Source: Isoetes taiwanensis
Lineage: Eukaryota > Streptophyta > Lycopodiopsida > Isoetales > Isoetaceae
Assembly (NCBI GenBank): GCA_021234155.1
Contig: JAJEKV010000051.1
Location: forward strand, 6,544,761-6,608,760
Direction of reading: 5' to 3'
Length of the DNA stretch: 64,000 nucleotides
In this document: one piece after another, positions 1 through 10,628 of the stretch
Layout of the letters: every line of letters starts with the position of its first letter
How positions within the stretch are numbered: position 1 is the first letter of the stretch
The notes under the pieces: generated by a model
What the model was told of the DNA's origin: nothing
The model's input: only the letters and a program-made list of their open reading frames with translations
Databases searched by the model: none
Translations under genes and position numbers: made by a program

Positions 1-545
1 CGACCGGGTTGGAAGAGGTTCTTTGGTCATGAAATGTACTCCTTCATGGATGGTTTTTCAGGCTACAATCAAATTTCAATCAAAGAGGCAGATCAACTCA
101 AGACTACCTTTACCACCCCATGGGGCACTTTTGCCTACAAGGTGGTTCCTTTTGGTTTATCCAACTCTCCATCTACGTTTCAACGCATCATGCTCTCGAT
201 TTTTCACGATTACATGAAGGAGAAACCCTTTCTCCAGATTTTTCAAGATGACTTTTCCGCCTACAGTTCCATGGATGACCACCTGGATAAATTAGAACTT
301 GTCTTTTAGAAATGTGATGAGTCTGGCATTAGTCTCAATCCCGAGAAATGCACCTTCTGCGTCACCTCTGGTGTTCTGTTAGGACACGTGGTCAGTAAAG
401 CAGGTATCACCACAGATCCTGCTAAAATCAGTTGCGTGCTTAAAGCTCAAGCACCATCTAATATCAAGGAGACACGTTCTTTCTTGGGCAAGGTAAATTA
501 TTATTCCACTTTCATTCGTGGCCTTGCAGCCATTGCTAAAATATG
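1..545 (+). pseudogene. Ty3/gypsy reverse transcriptase fragment
   Basis: Frame 1 reads as the palm of a gypsy RT: a YSFMDGFSGYNQ block near 34, PFGLSNSPSTFQR near 150-185, then the catalytic region as IFQDDF near 238-255, where gypsy RTs usually have a Y/F-L/V-DD box. A TAG stop at 307-309 interrupts the frame, which then resumes with SLNPEKCTFCVTSGVLLGHV and the connection region ending at GLAAIAK near 545. The sequence resembles the RT of the complete element at 15,964-24,517 more than the chromoviruses further on. It enters from beyond the left edge and is cut at about 545 where minus-strand copia sequence begins. It is a dead remnant. Confidence 0.9.
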
Positions 546-2195
546 TTTCTCTACTTCTATCATCCAATTTTGATATATTGTCATCTATTACCTTTGAATA
601 TACTAAACAACCAAAAGCTTTGAAGTCTTTTACCAATTGACGTTTGCCTGTCTATAACTCGTCTGGAATCTGACCATTTAAAGCTTTGCTTGAAATTTTA
701 TTTTGAACATAGAATGCGGTATTTACAGCGACACGCCCACAAAAACTTTGGAAGACCTGCATGCTTTAACATAGCTCGTGCTGCTTCCATTACCGTTCGA
801 TTCTTTCTTTCAGAGACACCGTTCTGCTGAGGAGTACAGCTACAAGTTAATTGTCTTTTGATTCCTGTTTCTAAACAAAATATTTTAAACTCATCGATAA
901 GTACTCCCCCCTCTATCGATCTTAAACATTTTAGTTTAGCTTTTTGTTTCACGTTCTACTTACGCAAGATAAGCTTTAAATGAGTTGAACACCTGACTTT
1001 TATGAGTTAAGAAGTACCACTTAGCTTTTCTTGTATAGTCATCAATAAATGACACAAAATAGTATTTTCCACTAGCACTTCTAACTCTCATAGGCCCACA
1101 TACATCGGAATGGACTAGGGCTAATTTTTCATTTACCCGTTCACCCTTCATGAGAAAGGGTTTCCTACTTTGCTTGCCCAACATGCATCCATGACACGGA
1201 GTGCTTTCCTCACTATTATCTGTAAAATCTGTAAAATCTAAACCATCCAATAACTTGTGTTTTCTCATAAACATTATATTTTTCAAATTTGTGTGGCCTA
1301 ATCTTTGATGCCATAATTCCATTGAGTTTTCCTTTCCAACTTCACTTAATAAAATGTTTATATTTCTAGGACAAAGCTCAAACCGATTTCCAATTCTTTT
1401 TGCATATAAAACTATTTTTCCATTATCAAGAACTACGCACATATGCTTGTCAAACAAGACTTTATAATTTTTATCAACTAGATCTGCTACAGAGATTATC
1501 ATCCCTGGTACACATAACACATTATTAATAGTAATAACTTTCCCATTCTCTCCTATGAGTTCTAACACACCACAAGCTTCTACATTTTGATTTTCTCCAT
1601 TAGCCATACGCACGCATCTGAGCTTACTAGTTTCAAGATTTCTTAATATCTTTGAACTTTGCATCACGGATTTTTCAGCTCCAGAATCTATAACCACAGG
1701 GTTAGACACATTGTCATCACATAAATTTGATAAAGCATATGACTTTACCTCCTCCTCAGGAATTTCTTCCGATACAACACCTATGGTTGGCTTTGAAAAG
1801 GTAACACTTCTGGATGCACCTCTACTAGAGGATCCCCTAAAGCTTCCACGTCCTCTTCCTCTTTTTGTACACATATTGGCCAGGTGGCCAGCTCCTCTAC
1901 AAGCATAGCATGAACGTCCTCTGATTTTAGTACAGTTGGGCTTAATATGCCCGGTCTCTCCACAACTATAGCACGTTACATCCTTGCTTCTACCTCTTCC
2001 TCTCCCAAAATATAAAATACTATCTCCCCCTTGATCATAACTCCTTCTAGCTTCTCTTTGTGTAATTTCAGTCCCTGCAATACTTATAGCTTCTTCTTTA
2101 GTTCTAGACATAGTACGAATTAAAGATGCAAGATTTTCATCATATGCAGCAAATACATCTGAAATATAAAGTATTTTTGATTGAGCAGAAAGGGG
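545..2195 (-). pseudogene. Ty1/copia gag C-terminus, protease and integrase (decayed)
   Basis: The open frame 2,111-960 carries two CCHC zinc knuckles (CYSCGETGHIKPNC at residues 47-60 and CYACRGAGHLANMC at 68-81), a DSGA protease active site near residue 142, the GAG-pre-integrase LWHQRLGHTN block, and the integrase start LVHSDVCGPM. Integrase continues out of frame at 952-698 with TPQQNGVSERKNRT and again at about 636-560 with FGCLVY and KLDDRS, so at least two frameshifts have occurred. RT and RNase H are missing: the element is cut at about 545. The frame is also open upstream to 2,195, where a DNA transposon separates it from the gag N-terminus at 9,633-10,105. Confidence 0.93.
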
Positions 2196-2221
2196 TGCAG
2201 GGTGTAAATTCTATACTGGTG
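2196..2221 (+). repeat. Left TSD (TGCA) and terminal inverted repeat
   Basis: TGCA at 2,196-2,199 followed by a 22-bp terminal repeat that pairs with 9,607-9,628 with two mismatches. Confidence 0.85.
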
Positions 2222-2293
2222 ATCAAAAAAACGCGACAGCACCCAGCACCTAAAGCACTTGGGTCCCGTCGGCCTTGTGTCACGCATTTAATG

Positions 2294-2405
2294 CTGGCAG
2301 TTCCCGCGCCATAACCGTACGCCATAGCCATAAGCGCTAGCTATAACTTTGTCGCGCCATAGCCATAGCTTTTAGACGAATTTTCTCGCGCCATAGCCAT
2401 ACCGA
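2294..2405. repeat. GCGCCATAGCCATA-type motif cluster
   Basis: Three close copies of a CGCCATAGCCATA motif sit just inside the left end of the TIR transposon. Related GCCATAGCC or GGCTATGGC clusters occur near 31,070-31,540, 39,960-40,040 and 48,800-48,840. It may be subterminal transposon sequence or a promoter region for the plus-strand genes; nothing here decides between these. Confidence 0.5.
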
Positions 2406-2428
2406 AAGCCAAACTCTTTGCATCAGAA

Positions 2429-4190
2429 TGGGCGAAGCAGTGACAGTAGAAGATTTTGTGGAAATGCATGGATTGTCGGATGATGGTCTAATTCCGGCCC
2501 TAAAAATGAAATATTTGGAGAAAAAAATCACCACTGAAATTGGCTATCAGTTTGGAGAGAAGAGATAAATTCCAGGCAGAGTATAAAAATCTCGCTGGTA
2601 CAGCCACATCTGAAAGAAGAATTACAAACATTGATAAAAAAGCTTTATCAAAGTGAGGGATTATGCAACAATGAGGTCAGAAAACAGATAGCCTATGCTT
2701 TTGCATGGAAAAATTGCATATCTGCACAAAGAAATCCTAAAAAGCACAAGGTAAATTGGGCTACTGCTGGAGCTCAAATTATGAAATACAGGAGGTGTAG
2801 GAAGCCTGAAACATTGGAACCAAAAAAGTATCTGAGAGAAGAAGGCGGTAGAAGTTTTGAAGAGAAAAAAAAAAGTTGGCAGTAGAATCTTTCATTCTGA
2901 ACACAAAAATTTTACAGAATGTAGAACTGATCGAGAATGAGATCACCAGAATTTCTAGTGAGAGAGAAACTTGTGCATTGGAGTTGAATATCCTTGTCAC
3001 ATTGGCAGCAGAGGATCTCTCAAACCAGGCTTTAAGTGGTAATGTGGCAGAAGCAAACAATAATAGTGAGCAAATGAAAAAGGAATTAGAACTCAAAAAA
3101 TCTTTGCAGGTAACTCCAGAGTTAGAGAAAGACATTACTGAGCTTGAAACAAGTATTATGCTTGAGACCTATGCAGCAAAGAAAATGGCAAGTTTCAGGA
3201 AGATCAATCCAAACACAGCATCAAGAAGGGATGAATTGCAAGGTGAACTTCACATGAAGGATGCTAACCTCTCAATACTGAGATCAAACCTCAAAAACTT
3301 GGAAGATCTGAAAGGTATGAAATTTTCACCAATCAGAGTCAATGCAGTTAGTAGAGACTTTACGTGCTATTTGAGGACGCTTGTCTTTGCATGTGGATTA
3401 GCATTCTCTAGCAATTACAGGTTATCAGTAAAACTAAAATGTGGTCATGAGTATCACTTAATGTGCATGCGCCTTTGTTGGCTAAAGGTAAATGCATTGT
3501 TTGCACTCTGACTATCGGTTACGCTTTATTTTTAGAGCTTGGTATGACAAATTACTGTGGAGGAGACGGTGCTTGAAAATACTGGGATCACCTTCCATTG
3601 TACATGATAGCAGATCAACTCTTGGAAATCTTGCTCTGATGCCCTCAACTTCAAGATCTCCTTTTAAGATTGGAGCAAATAATGTTATATTAACAGATGA
3701 TGAGGGTGAAGCTGCTATAGAAAACCTTGGGAATGTTGTTGAGGGGATAGCTAATTCTGAGTCACATGTACAGATTGACACAGAGATGGAAGTGGTGAAG
3801 GAACATTCGAAGAAAAGGAGAATTTCACCCAAATCAAAAGTGCAGGTTCCAAAGAAACAGAAAAGCAAAGAAACAGCAAGCATGAAAGGAGAAGCACCTA
3901 AGAGGACTTATCCATTCAGAAGCAAGAAGAATTTGAAAGATGCATTAGAGGCTGATGAAAATACAAGTTTAGAGTTGCAACAGACAACAGATGAAGCACT
4001 TGTAGCACTTAATAATGCTTCTACTTGGGAAAGCATCATCTCTACAGGTCAATCTGCTGCCACTGCTGCTGTTGAAGTAGAAGATCAGGTTCCAACTCCA
4101 AAAGAAGGTATTCTATTTCAAGCTATACTTGATGCTCTGAATGACAAAAATGAATCTGTCTCACTCAAGAGTCTGTTACATGAAAATTAG
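2429..4190 (+). pseudogene. Unrecognised coiled-coil/basic protein gene inside the TIR transposon
   Basis: A plausible start lies at 2,429 (MGEAVTVEDFVEM) but the frame breaks within 150 bp. Later pieces are open: 2,631-2,885, 2,876-3,400 (a charged helical region rich in E, K and L with a coiled-coil look) and 3,590-4,190 (an acidic stretch, then a basic segment with KKRR- and KKQK-type clusters that would suit a nuclear localisation signal, ending SLKSLLHEN). A short CGHEYHLMCM string near 3,441-3,470 recalls a RING-type zinc pair but is isolated. Introns may explain some breaks, for example between 3,400 and 3,590. It is convergent to the transposase. It could be a second transposon protein or a captured host gene; I do not recognise it. 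Confidence 0.5.
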
Positions 4191-4499
4191 CTGGCCTTGA
4201 TTCCATGCAGGGACAATTGGAGATAATTCCATATCAATGAAAAGAAGTGTTGTAGCCATTAGAAGGTATTTGAGTGTTCATTGTAACCATTTGAGTGTTA
4301 TTAATCATAAAAATTTAAATTGCTTTGTAATGGTTGTTTGAATTTGTTTTGTTCTAATGTAGGTCTGCATGAAATTCAAACAAATTTGATAATGAAAAAG
4401 AGAAATCAAACATCATCAATAAAGTGAAGAAAAGTAGTGAAAACAAAAGTGAAGCCAATGACTCTTGAATTTACACTTGAGACTCAAGCACTTGACAAA

Positions 4500-4712
4500 T
4501 CAACAAGTGTTGAGCGACTTTTGTTCGAGAAAATATAGTTGAGCCAACAATGGTTCAACATTGTGTTGATCTGATTGCCAAAACATTTGAAACAGGTGTT
4601 GAGCCAGCAAGTTTGCCAGCAAGTGTTGAGCCAGCAAGTTTGCCAGCAAGTGTGCCCGGCAAGTGTTGAGCCAGCAAGTGTGCCGGCAAGTGTTGAGCCG
4701 GCGAGGTTCAAC
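4500..4712 (+). repeat. Minisatellite of GTTGAGCCAGCAAG units
   Basis: Repeated GTTGAGCCAGCAAG, GTTTGCCAGCAA and GTGTGCCGGCAA units, about five to six imperfect copies between 4,595 and 4,706, with looser GTTGAGC copies from 4,508. It lies just upstream of the phosphatase remnant. Confidence 0.8.
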
Positions 4713-4753
4713 AAGTGAAGAATTAGGTAAAGCAACACATAGCAGAGATATCA

Positions 4754-5480
4754 TGGTGAGTAGAAAGCTATTGATTATGGACCTAAATGGTGTTTTGGTT
4801 AAAACATATTCAAAGTCGAAAAACTTGAAATACCGCCCACACATTATAGAGTATACAAAAACAAGATAGTTTTATTCGGGCCCACGGTGTTTGAGAATTT
4901 TTGAACAAGGTAAGTGTTTACTATGACTTGGCTATATGGTCATCTATGACTTCTTTCAATACAAATGAAGTGTTGAAGTTGTGTCCATTACTTAAGCAGA
5001 GGTTTGTTTTATTTGGGGACAAGAGTTTTGTGACAAAATGCCTTTCACGTTACCTGGACATGACAAACCAGTGTTCATGAAACCTTTGGAAAAGGTGTTT
5101 GCCGATTTCCTCAATCTGATGACATATGTATTTTGGTTGATGACTCAGTTTATAAGACATTCTTGTCTCCACCTTATACAACTGTTATTGCAGCAAGCAT
5201 GAGGATTGAAGAATTTAAGTCAAGTTCAAGTTTGCTAGTGGATTCCACATTTCCATTGTTGTATCAGCTTGCAATGGATGATAACTGGAAGACATTATTG
5301 AAGAGAGCACAATATGTGGATTTCTTTGACCTGCAGGCCGTGGACATTCTTGAGAGGTTGGATGCAGCAATGTTAACAGTTCCTCAGCAGGTTTCTTTTG
5401 ATCTCTATTACTCTACATTTGTGAAGTGGTCGATCGAGCAGTGGATAGCAAGTTCATCAACAACTCGCCTTGCCTTTTGA
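4754..5480 (+). pseudogene. FCP1/NIF-like HAD phosphatase remnant
   Basis: MVSRKLLIMDLNGVLV at 4,754 matches the first HAD motif of the FCP1/NLI-interacting-factor family in plants, except that the catalytic DxDGT/V box reads DLNGV, as in the plant KLLxLDLNGxLxD subgroup. A stop follows at 4,867. Further matches come in shifted frames: an AIWSSMTS segment near 4,930-4,955 and, near 5,080-5,240, KPLEKVF then LVDDSVYKTFLSPPYT, which corresponds to the family's VDDS...K...P..T third motif. The last open part is 5,133-5,480. The catalytic parts are split by frameshifts or unspliced introns, so the copy is probably non-functional. Its position inside a TIR transposon suggests capture of a host gene, although an old transposon accessory gene is possible. 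Confidence 0.7.
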
Positions 5481-5656
5481 AACAATTTGTAAATAGTTAG
5501 GTGAAACAAATTGTAAATAGTCAACAGATTGACCCGACCATTTTTTTGTTGTTCATGTAGGCTGGCCAATTTTGTATACATTTTGATATATCCTTTGGAT
5601 CTGGATATAATTATTAAGTTATCAATGAATATTTTTATCTTCTTTGCACAATTGCT

Positions 5657-6068
5657 GCAATGAATTTTAGTTGTCCCTTTGATAAAATTTGCATTGTACC
5701 TTTCTGATCTATCTATACTATGAGGATCAATTTCCCAAAAGTACCTGCAGGCAACAAGTAATGGTGCTGTAAGTGCTTAACTGCTTTGTAAAAATCTTGT
5801 AAGTCTTTGTGCATGTGTAAGTAAACATTCAATAACAAAAAAAGTTCAAAATGTTATATTTGTACATAAATGGCCTTCAATATGTACAAAACTAGTAAAG
5901 TATCACCAAACATACATAAAAGCATGCACAATAATGCCTATAAAAATGGGTCTAAGTGCTTTCAAGTGCTTCAAGTGCTACAAGTGCAAGACTTACCATG
6001 TGTATATCGGAATCGGATGAGATTTGTTGGTAAAGAATTCATTTAAAAATCAAACGACATCTGCTGCT
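5657..6068. repeat. Direct repeat copy 1 (about 410 bp)
   Basis: Matches 6,674-7,078 in the same orientation with small indels, starting GCAATGAATTTTAGTTGTCC. It duplicates the end of one transposase exon, the following intron and the start of the next exon. Confidence 0.9.
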
Positions 6069-6080
6069 CCTAAACTGTTA

Positions 6081-9000
6081 TCAACTTGAAGGCAGGCTGC
6101 TCATTATTTGTTGGCATGTCTGCTCATCCATATTATACATGTTGTCTTTCACCAAAGTCATGTCAAATTTGCAAAGCCTAACGAGGTGGGGTGACAATCG
6201 CGTGGCCGATGGTTTGTCTAAAAGAAGTTGAAAACGTAATTCTCCTTCCAATTGTTTGTAATAGTAGCCAGAAAGTATGACCTCACCAATTCCAAAAACA
6301 TTGCCCCAGCCATCTTCATAATCATCTAGTAATGTGTTCTTTGTCTCAATACATTTTGAACATAAAAGTCTACACCCTCATCATTGCCTTCTTCGCAGAT
6401 TGCATTGCAAAATTGTCACCTACTTCTACATTAGAACCGATCGGATCATGGTCACCATCATCTTCACTATCAGTCTCCTCGTCTTCAGACTCAACCTCAT
6501 TGTCGGGAATTTCTGCACTTACGCTCTTTTGGGACCAACTCATTTGTCTCCCAACCTCCTATACGAGATTTAGTGCTACACGAGTCCCATTTCCCTTTGG
6601 GGCAAGACATGCAAAAACATGACAAAGGTCTATGTGCAAGCTTCAAAGGATTTTCTCTATCAAAAGGCCTGATGCAATGAATTTTAGTTGTCCCTTTGAG
6701 AGTCTGAGCATCATACCTTTCTGATCTATCTATATTATGAGGATCAATTTCCCAAAAGTACCTGCAGGCAACAATTAATCAAATCTTTGTAAGTGCTTAA
6801 GCTACTTTGTAAATCTTGTAAGTGTTATGTAATGTAAGTAAACATTCCAATAACAAAAAAAAGTTCAAAAGTTATATTTGTACATAAATGGCCTTCAATA
6901 TGTACAAAACTAGTAAAGTATCACCAAACATACATAAAAACATGCACAATAATGCCTATAAAATACAGGTCTAAGTGCTTCAAGTGCTACAAGTCAAGAT
7001 TTACTTACGTGTATATATCGAATCGAGATGAGTTTGTTGGTAAAGAATTCATTTAAAAATCTAACGACATCTGCAGCACACTGGAGTTTTCTCCCATTAT
7101 ACTTCAGTTGTTCCTTTGTGAGAAATCTTTTTATCACTACTCCTTGGCCATCATGCTCATCTTTTCCATGCGAGCTGGCAAAGAAATTCCAAATAATATC
7201 CTTCCCAAGATCTCTGTACCATCTACCCAAGAAATAGAATGGTCTTGAAGACTTAAATTGAGATGAACAACCATCTGACCATACGTAATGCTTGGAATAT
7301 TGAATACCATTTACCTCCAACCAAGTGGCATGTTTTAAGAGGCAATGCTGTACAAATTCAGTGTCATGAGACTTATCATCTGAAATATAGAAGTGACACT
7401 CTTTTATAATTTCTCTGTTATCATCTTTTTGCTTCATATCTTTTCTTTTCTTCTTGATGTCATTGCCATCCACCTCTTGTTTCCTTCCAAACCTGTAAGT
7501 GATATGAACTAAAATGGATACCTGGTCAGTGTGCCAATGCCATGATTGCGCTTCCTACTGAACTTTGAAACCATAGTTTTCTGCAAAGTCAATTACAGAA
7601 ACTATTGTGTCTTCTCCAAAACTTGCCAAACATTGTCTGAATTGTTTTGCTTGCCAATGAGCCTTATAGTTGTGTGGCACAAATGCTGTCATTGTTTTTC
7701 TTGCATGTTCCTGAAATTCAAAAGGGGTACCAGTCTTGTAGGCCAATCTTGTAACTTTAGTTGGTTCCTTCTTAGGGTTTCTCTTAGAAACAGCTTCTTG
7801 CTGCAAGTAGTAGAATCAACAAATTAGTATTTCTGACGTGATCCTTCTAACACAAACTCAACACTAACTTTTTCAAAAACTTTCCAATCCACCAGGTGTT
7901 CTAATGATTTACTTGTTTCCCTTGGACACTTTGGAATCCTGTATAAAGTGGATTAGAGAAAGTACTGTAAGAGAATATTTAGAAGCTAGATATCATAGAA
8001 ATGAAAAGTTAAACAATATATGAGATATGTTATCTAGATATCATAGAAATGAAAAGTTAAATAATATATATGAGCTATGTTAATAACTTACCTCTTGAGA
8101 CCACATTTCTTGCAGGTCTGCATCAAACATGCATGTTTGTGCCATTCATCTGCTTCTACTTTGGGGCATACCACATTTCTCCAATACTCGCTTGTAGATT
8201 TGAAAATATTGTCCTTGGCATTGCATGTTGGACCTGGACCACATAGTACCCTGCATGCGCATTTGCAATCTTTGTGCACACCATAAGGATCAGACCTCAT
8301 GTTATTAATTGCCTGCATGACAAAATCAAGGTGCATGTGGTACTGGCAGCAGCAAGTCTCTCTTTCTTGCAATCTCCTAATATAGCTGGGTTTAAGCTTC
8401 TCAAAAGTTTGCTGGCATATATTGATCTCATGATACTCTTTCCTGAATTGAAGATAAAACTGCAACTGATCATAACACAGATTCAGCAACAATATCATGC
8501 AAAATACAGAAAAAAAAGAGGCAGAATGTGCTTACTTGTGTCACCTCCAGCAAATGAATAGGATGGTCAATCTTTTCACCTGTTTCACTAACATGTTTTC
8601 TCACATGTTTTTTATATGGTGAGATCCTAGTATTCTCATCCCAAAAATTCTTTATCTTACCTATTGCTTCATCTGAAAGTGCATCAGACCTTTTTCTCCT
8701 CTGAAACATTGACCAGGGACCTGCTTCAAATTCAGCATACACACGTCTCTGAAATGCTCTTGCCACAGTTCTTCTTGGAATAGATAGAAGCCTTGCTATT
8801 GCTGATTGATTCACTCCCTTTGTTGAAGATGCAGCCATTTGCAGTGTACTCCTTTTTGCTTGAAGAACATCAGTATTTCTATCATATTTTTGAGCTTGAA
8901 AAGTCTCTTTCACATTCAAAATTAAATCCCTCATAAGGGCATTTTCCTTTGGATCTGCTACATCACCATCGAGTGGAAGATGTTTAATCTTTTTGAAGAA

Positions 9001-9255
9001 TCTCGATGCTAACTTCCCTTTGTCCACATTCGAGGCAAAAGTATTTGTAAGTTCATTGAAATAATCTTCCAAATTCTTCGACAATTCCTGTAATCTTCTT
9101 TCACTCAAAACACCACAATCTTTGGTATTGGAAGGAGGATTGTTTTCCTTCTCTCTCTGTCTCTTTCTTTCTCGGGATTGTCTTCTATTTTCAGCTTGAA
9201 TTTGCAAGAAAATCCTTCTTCTAGTTGAATCGATGCTTTCAGGGGAGCTTTCCAT
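6081..9255 (-). pseudogene. Multi-exon transposase (Sola-like, tentative), one in-frame stop
   Basis: The start at 9,255 opens a basic N-terminus (RRQSRERKRQREKENNPP), followed by a helix-turn-helix-like GVNQSAIARLLSIPRRTVAR. Exons inferred from GT/AG sites: 9,255-8,536; 8,459-8,092 (cysteine-rich: CCCQYHMH, CKCACRVLCGPGPTC, CKKCG); 7,938-about 7,840; 7,800-7,009; 6,761-6,081. The fourth exon holds the likely catalytic core, with YVWSDGCSSQFKSS and FFASSHGKDEHDGQG. The frame 7,800-7,009 is open except for one TAG at 7,555-7,557. The last exon begins YFWEIDPHN, needs frame changes near 6,520 and 6,370, and ends QQIMSSLPSS before the stop at 6,081-6,083. It is the only transposase candidate in the element. 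The family name is a hypothesis. Confidence 0.72.
6674..7078. repeat. Direct repeat copy 2 (about 405 bp)
   Basis: Partner of 5,657-6,068, about 1,015 bp downstream of it. This copy is the one that fits within the transposase reading frame. Confidence 0.9.
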
Positions 9256-9606
9256 TGAAATTCACGAGACAGATTTCACGACTCGAATTACAATTCCAAA
9301 TTGAGAATTCAATTGGAACAATGCAAAATTTGTTCGAATTGTATGAATTGGTATTGCAATTCTCTAATTGCAATTCCGAATTCTGATTTCTCCCGCCAAC
9401 CACTAAAGGAAACTCCATCCATCCTCCCCGCCAACGGAGTTCCCGCGTCTTTGGAGATCCTAGTCACTGATCCCTGTCATTCCGGAATTCCATATACTAT
9501 TCTTGGTGCATGCCAATTCTGTTTTAATTCGGTTGGACGTCACACGTCCAGGAGGTACTAAGCGGTTTCAACACATAAAGCACATGTCCGGACAGTGCTT
9601 TCTGTA

Positions 9607-9632
9607 CACCACTAAAGAATTTACACCCTGCA
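9607..9632 (-). repeat. Right terminal inverted repeat and TSD (TGCA)
   Basis: Inverted counterpart of the left end, finishing ACACCC at 9,628 and followed by TGCA at 9,629-9,632. Confidence 0.85.
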
Positions 9633-10105
9633 GCCCCTTCTAAATCCATAAATATTCCGTCCATTTTATCAAATAACTCAACCAAATCCTGACCACTTTC
9701 ATATTTCAACATTCTTAATTCTTGTTCCAATTTATGTCTCTGAGATGCAGTTAGCTGTTCATATTCATTCAACAAATACTGCCACATATCTCGTGGATCC
9801 ATGCTATGAATTGAAGCAATAATACCATAGCCAAGTTTTGAAATAATAATACCTTTTGCTTGAGCTAAATCTCTTGCAGCATCCTTTGCAGCCTTAGCTG
9901 ATTCCGGCTTTGATGACTCTCCAGCTTCATTCTTCACAGAAACCCGCCTTTGCTTCTCCGTTTCTGTGAGAGGACGGACCAAATCCCACAGCCTTTTTGC
10001 TTCCAAAGCCTTTTCAACCTTCATCTTCCATGCTTGGAAACCAGAACCTCCTTTATATACCTTAACATCAGCAAGTATTGAGGCAACAATCTTATTAGAT
10101 GCCAT
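9633..10105 (-). pseudogene. Ty1/copia gag N-terminus (UBN2-type)
   Basis: Begins MASNKIVASILADV at 10,105 shortly after the primer site. FQAWKMKVEKALEAKRLWDLV is the conserved start of plant copia gag; DMWQYLLNEYEQ and LRMLKYESGQDLVELFDKMD follow. The open frame continues past 9,632 only because the transposon end happens to be readable. The true continuation of this protein is at 2,195 and below. No other lesion is visible in this half. Confidence 0.92.
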
Positions 10106-10122
10106 CTCCCTTTTAGACTCAA

Positions 10123-10136
10123 AGGCTCTGATACCA
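10123..10136 (-). promoter_or_regulatory. Primer-binding site, initiator tRNA-Met (copia)
   Basis: Read on the minus strand, TGGTATCAGAGCC lies two to three bases after the LTR end, the standard copia primer site. Confidence 0.9.
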
Positions 10137-10138
10137 GA

Positions 10139-10628
10139 TGTTAGAATCAAAAGCTTTGAGCCTGGGAATTGAACCCAAGAGAAAACCAAACACAATCTTC
10201 TCCCTTAGCTCCTCCTTTAAATCCACAAAGGATGTTCCTGCTCAAACCAAATCAAAACCCACAGAGAATTCCACACAGGACTTGATTACAGTACCACACA
10301 GAACTGATAAACAGACTGTCTTCTACTACAGAAAACCTCATATTACAAGTAATCACCTGCTCTATCCTGCTCCAACATCAAATTCGGCAGCATATAGAAG
10401 CTCCAAGACAGGTTCCGGCAGCAGATGCCAGGTTCAACAGATTCGGCCCACAAAAGGACGACGTCGGTGCTTTTCCTGTTCAAAAAACAACTTCTGTACT
10501 ATTCCTGTTATAATTTTTGTTTGCTTTGCCCTTTTTTTATCATTTTCTTCCATGCAAAACCTATATGCAAGCGCTAACCAGGTGTCATTTGAGCCAAAAT
10601 GCCACCACTTAGGCATGTAATTCCAACA
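10139..10628 (-). repeat. Copia 5' LTR, 490 bp
   Basis: Minus strand begins TGTTGGAATTAC at 10,628 and ends GATTCTAACA at 10,139: TG...CA termini with a short imperfect inverted repeat. It is followed directly by the primer site and gag. A second copy is not present in the window. Confidence 0.88.

Larger units (their letters stand above)
2200..9628. mobile_element. TIR DNA transposon, 4-bp TSD, Sola-like (tentative)
   Basis: The ends are inverted repeats: GGGTGTAAATTCTATACTGG at 2,200 and, read inward from 9,628, GGGTGTAAATTCTTTAGTGG; 20 of the first 22 positions match. Both ends are flanked by TGCA (2,196-2,199 and 9,629-9,632). The element lies inside a copia gag. A 4-bp duplication and GGG/CCC termini fit the published description of the Sola superfamily, and the minus-strand gene has the look of a large DDD/E transposase. 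Superfamily assignment is from memory of those traits and is less certain than the boundaries. Besides the transposase it carries convergent plus-strand gene remnants between 2,429 and 5,480. Confidence 0.8.
545..10628 (-). mobile_element. Ty1/copia element, 3'-truncated, split by a DNA transposon
   Basis: On the minus strand the order is LTR (10,628-10,139), initiator-Met primer site, gag N-terminus (10,105-9,633), inserted TIR transposon (9,628-2,200), then gag C-terminus, protease and integrase down to about 545. The RT, RNase H and 3' LTR are absent, so the left end was lost by deletion or rearrangement. If the TIR element and one TGCA copy are ignored, the gag frame runs through the junction without a shift. 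Confidence 0.88.
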
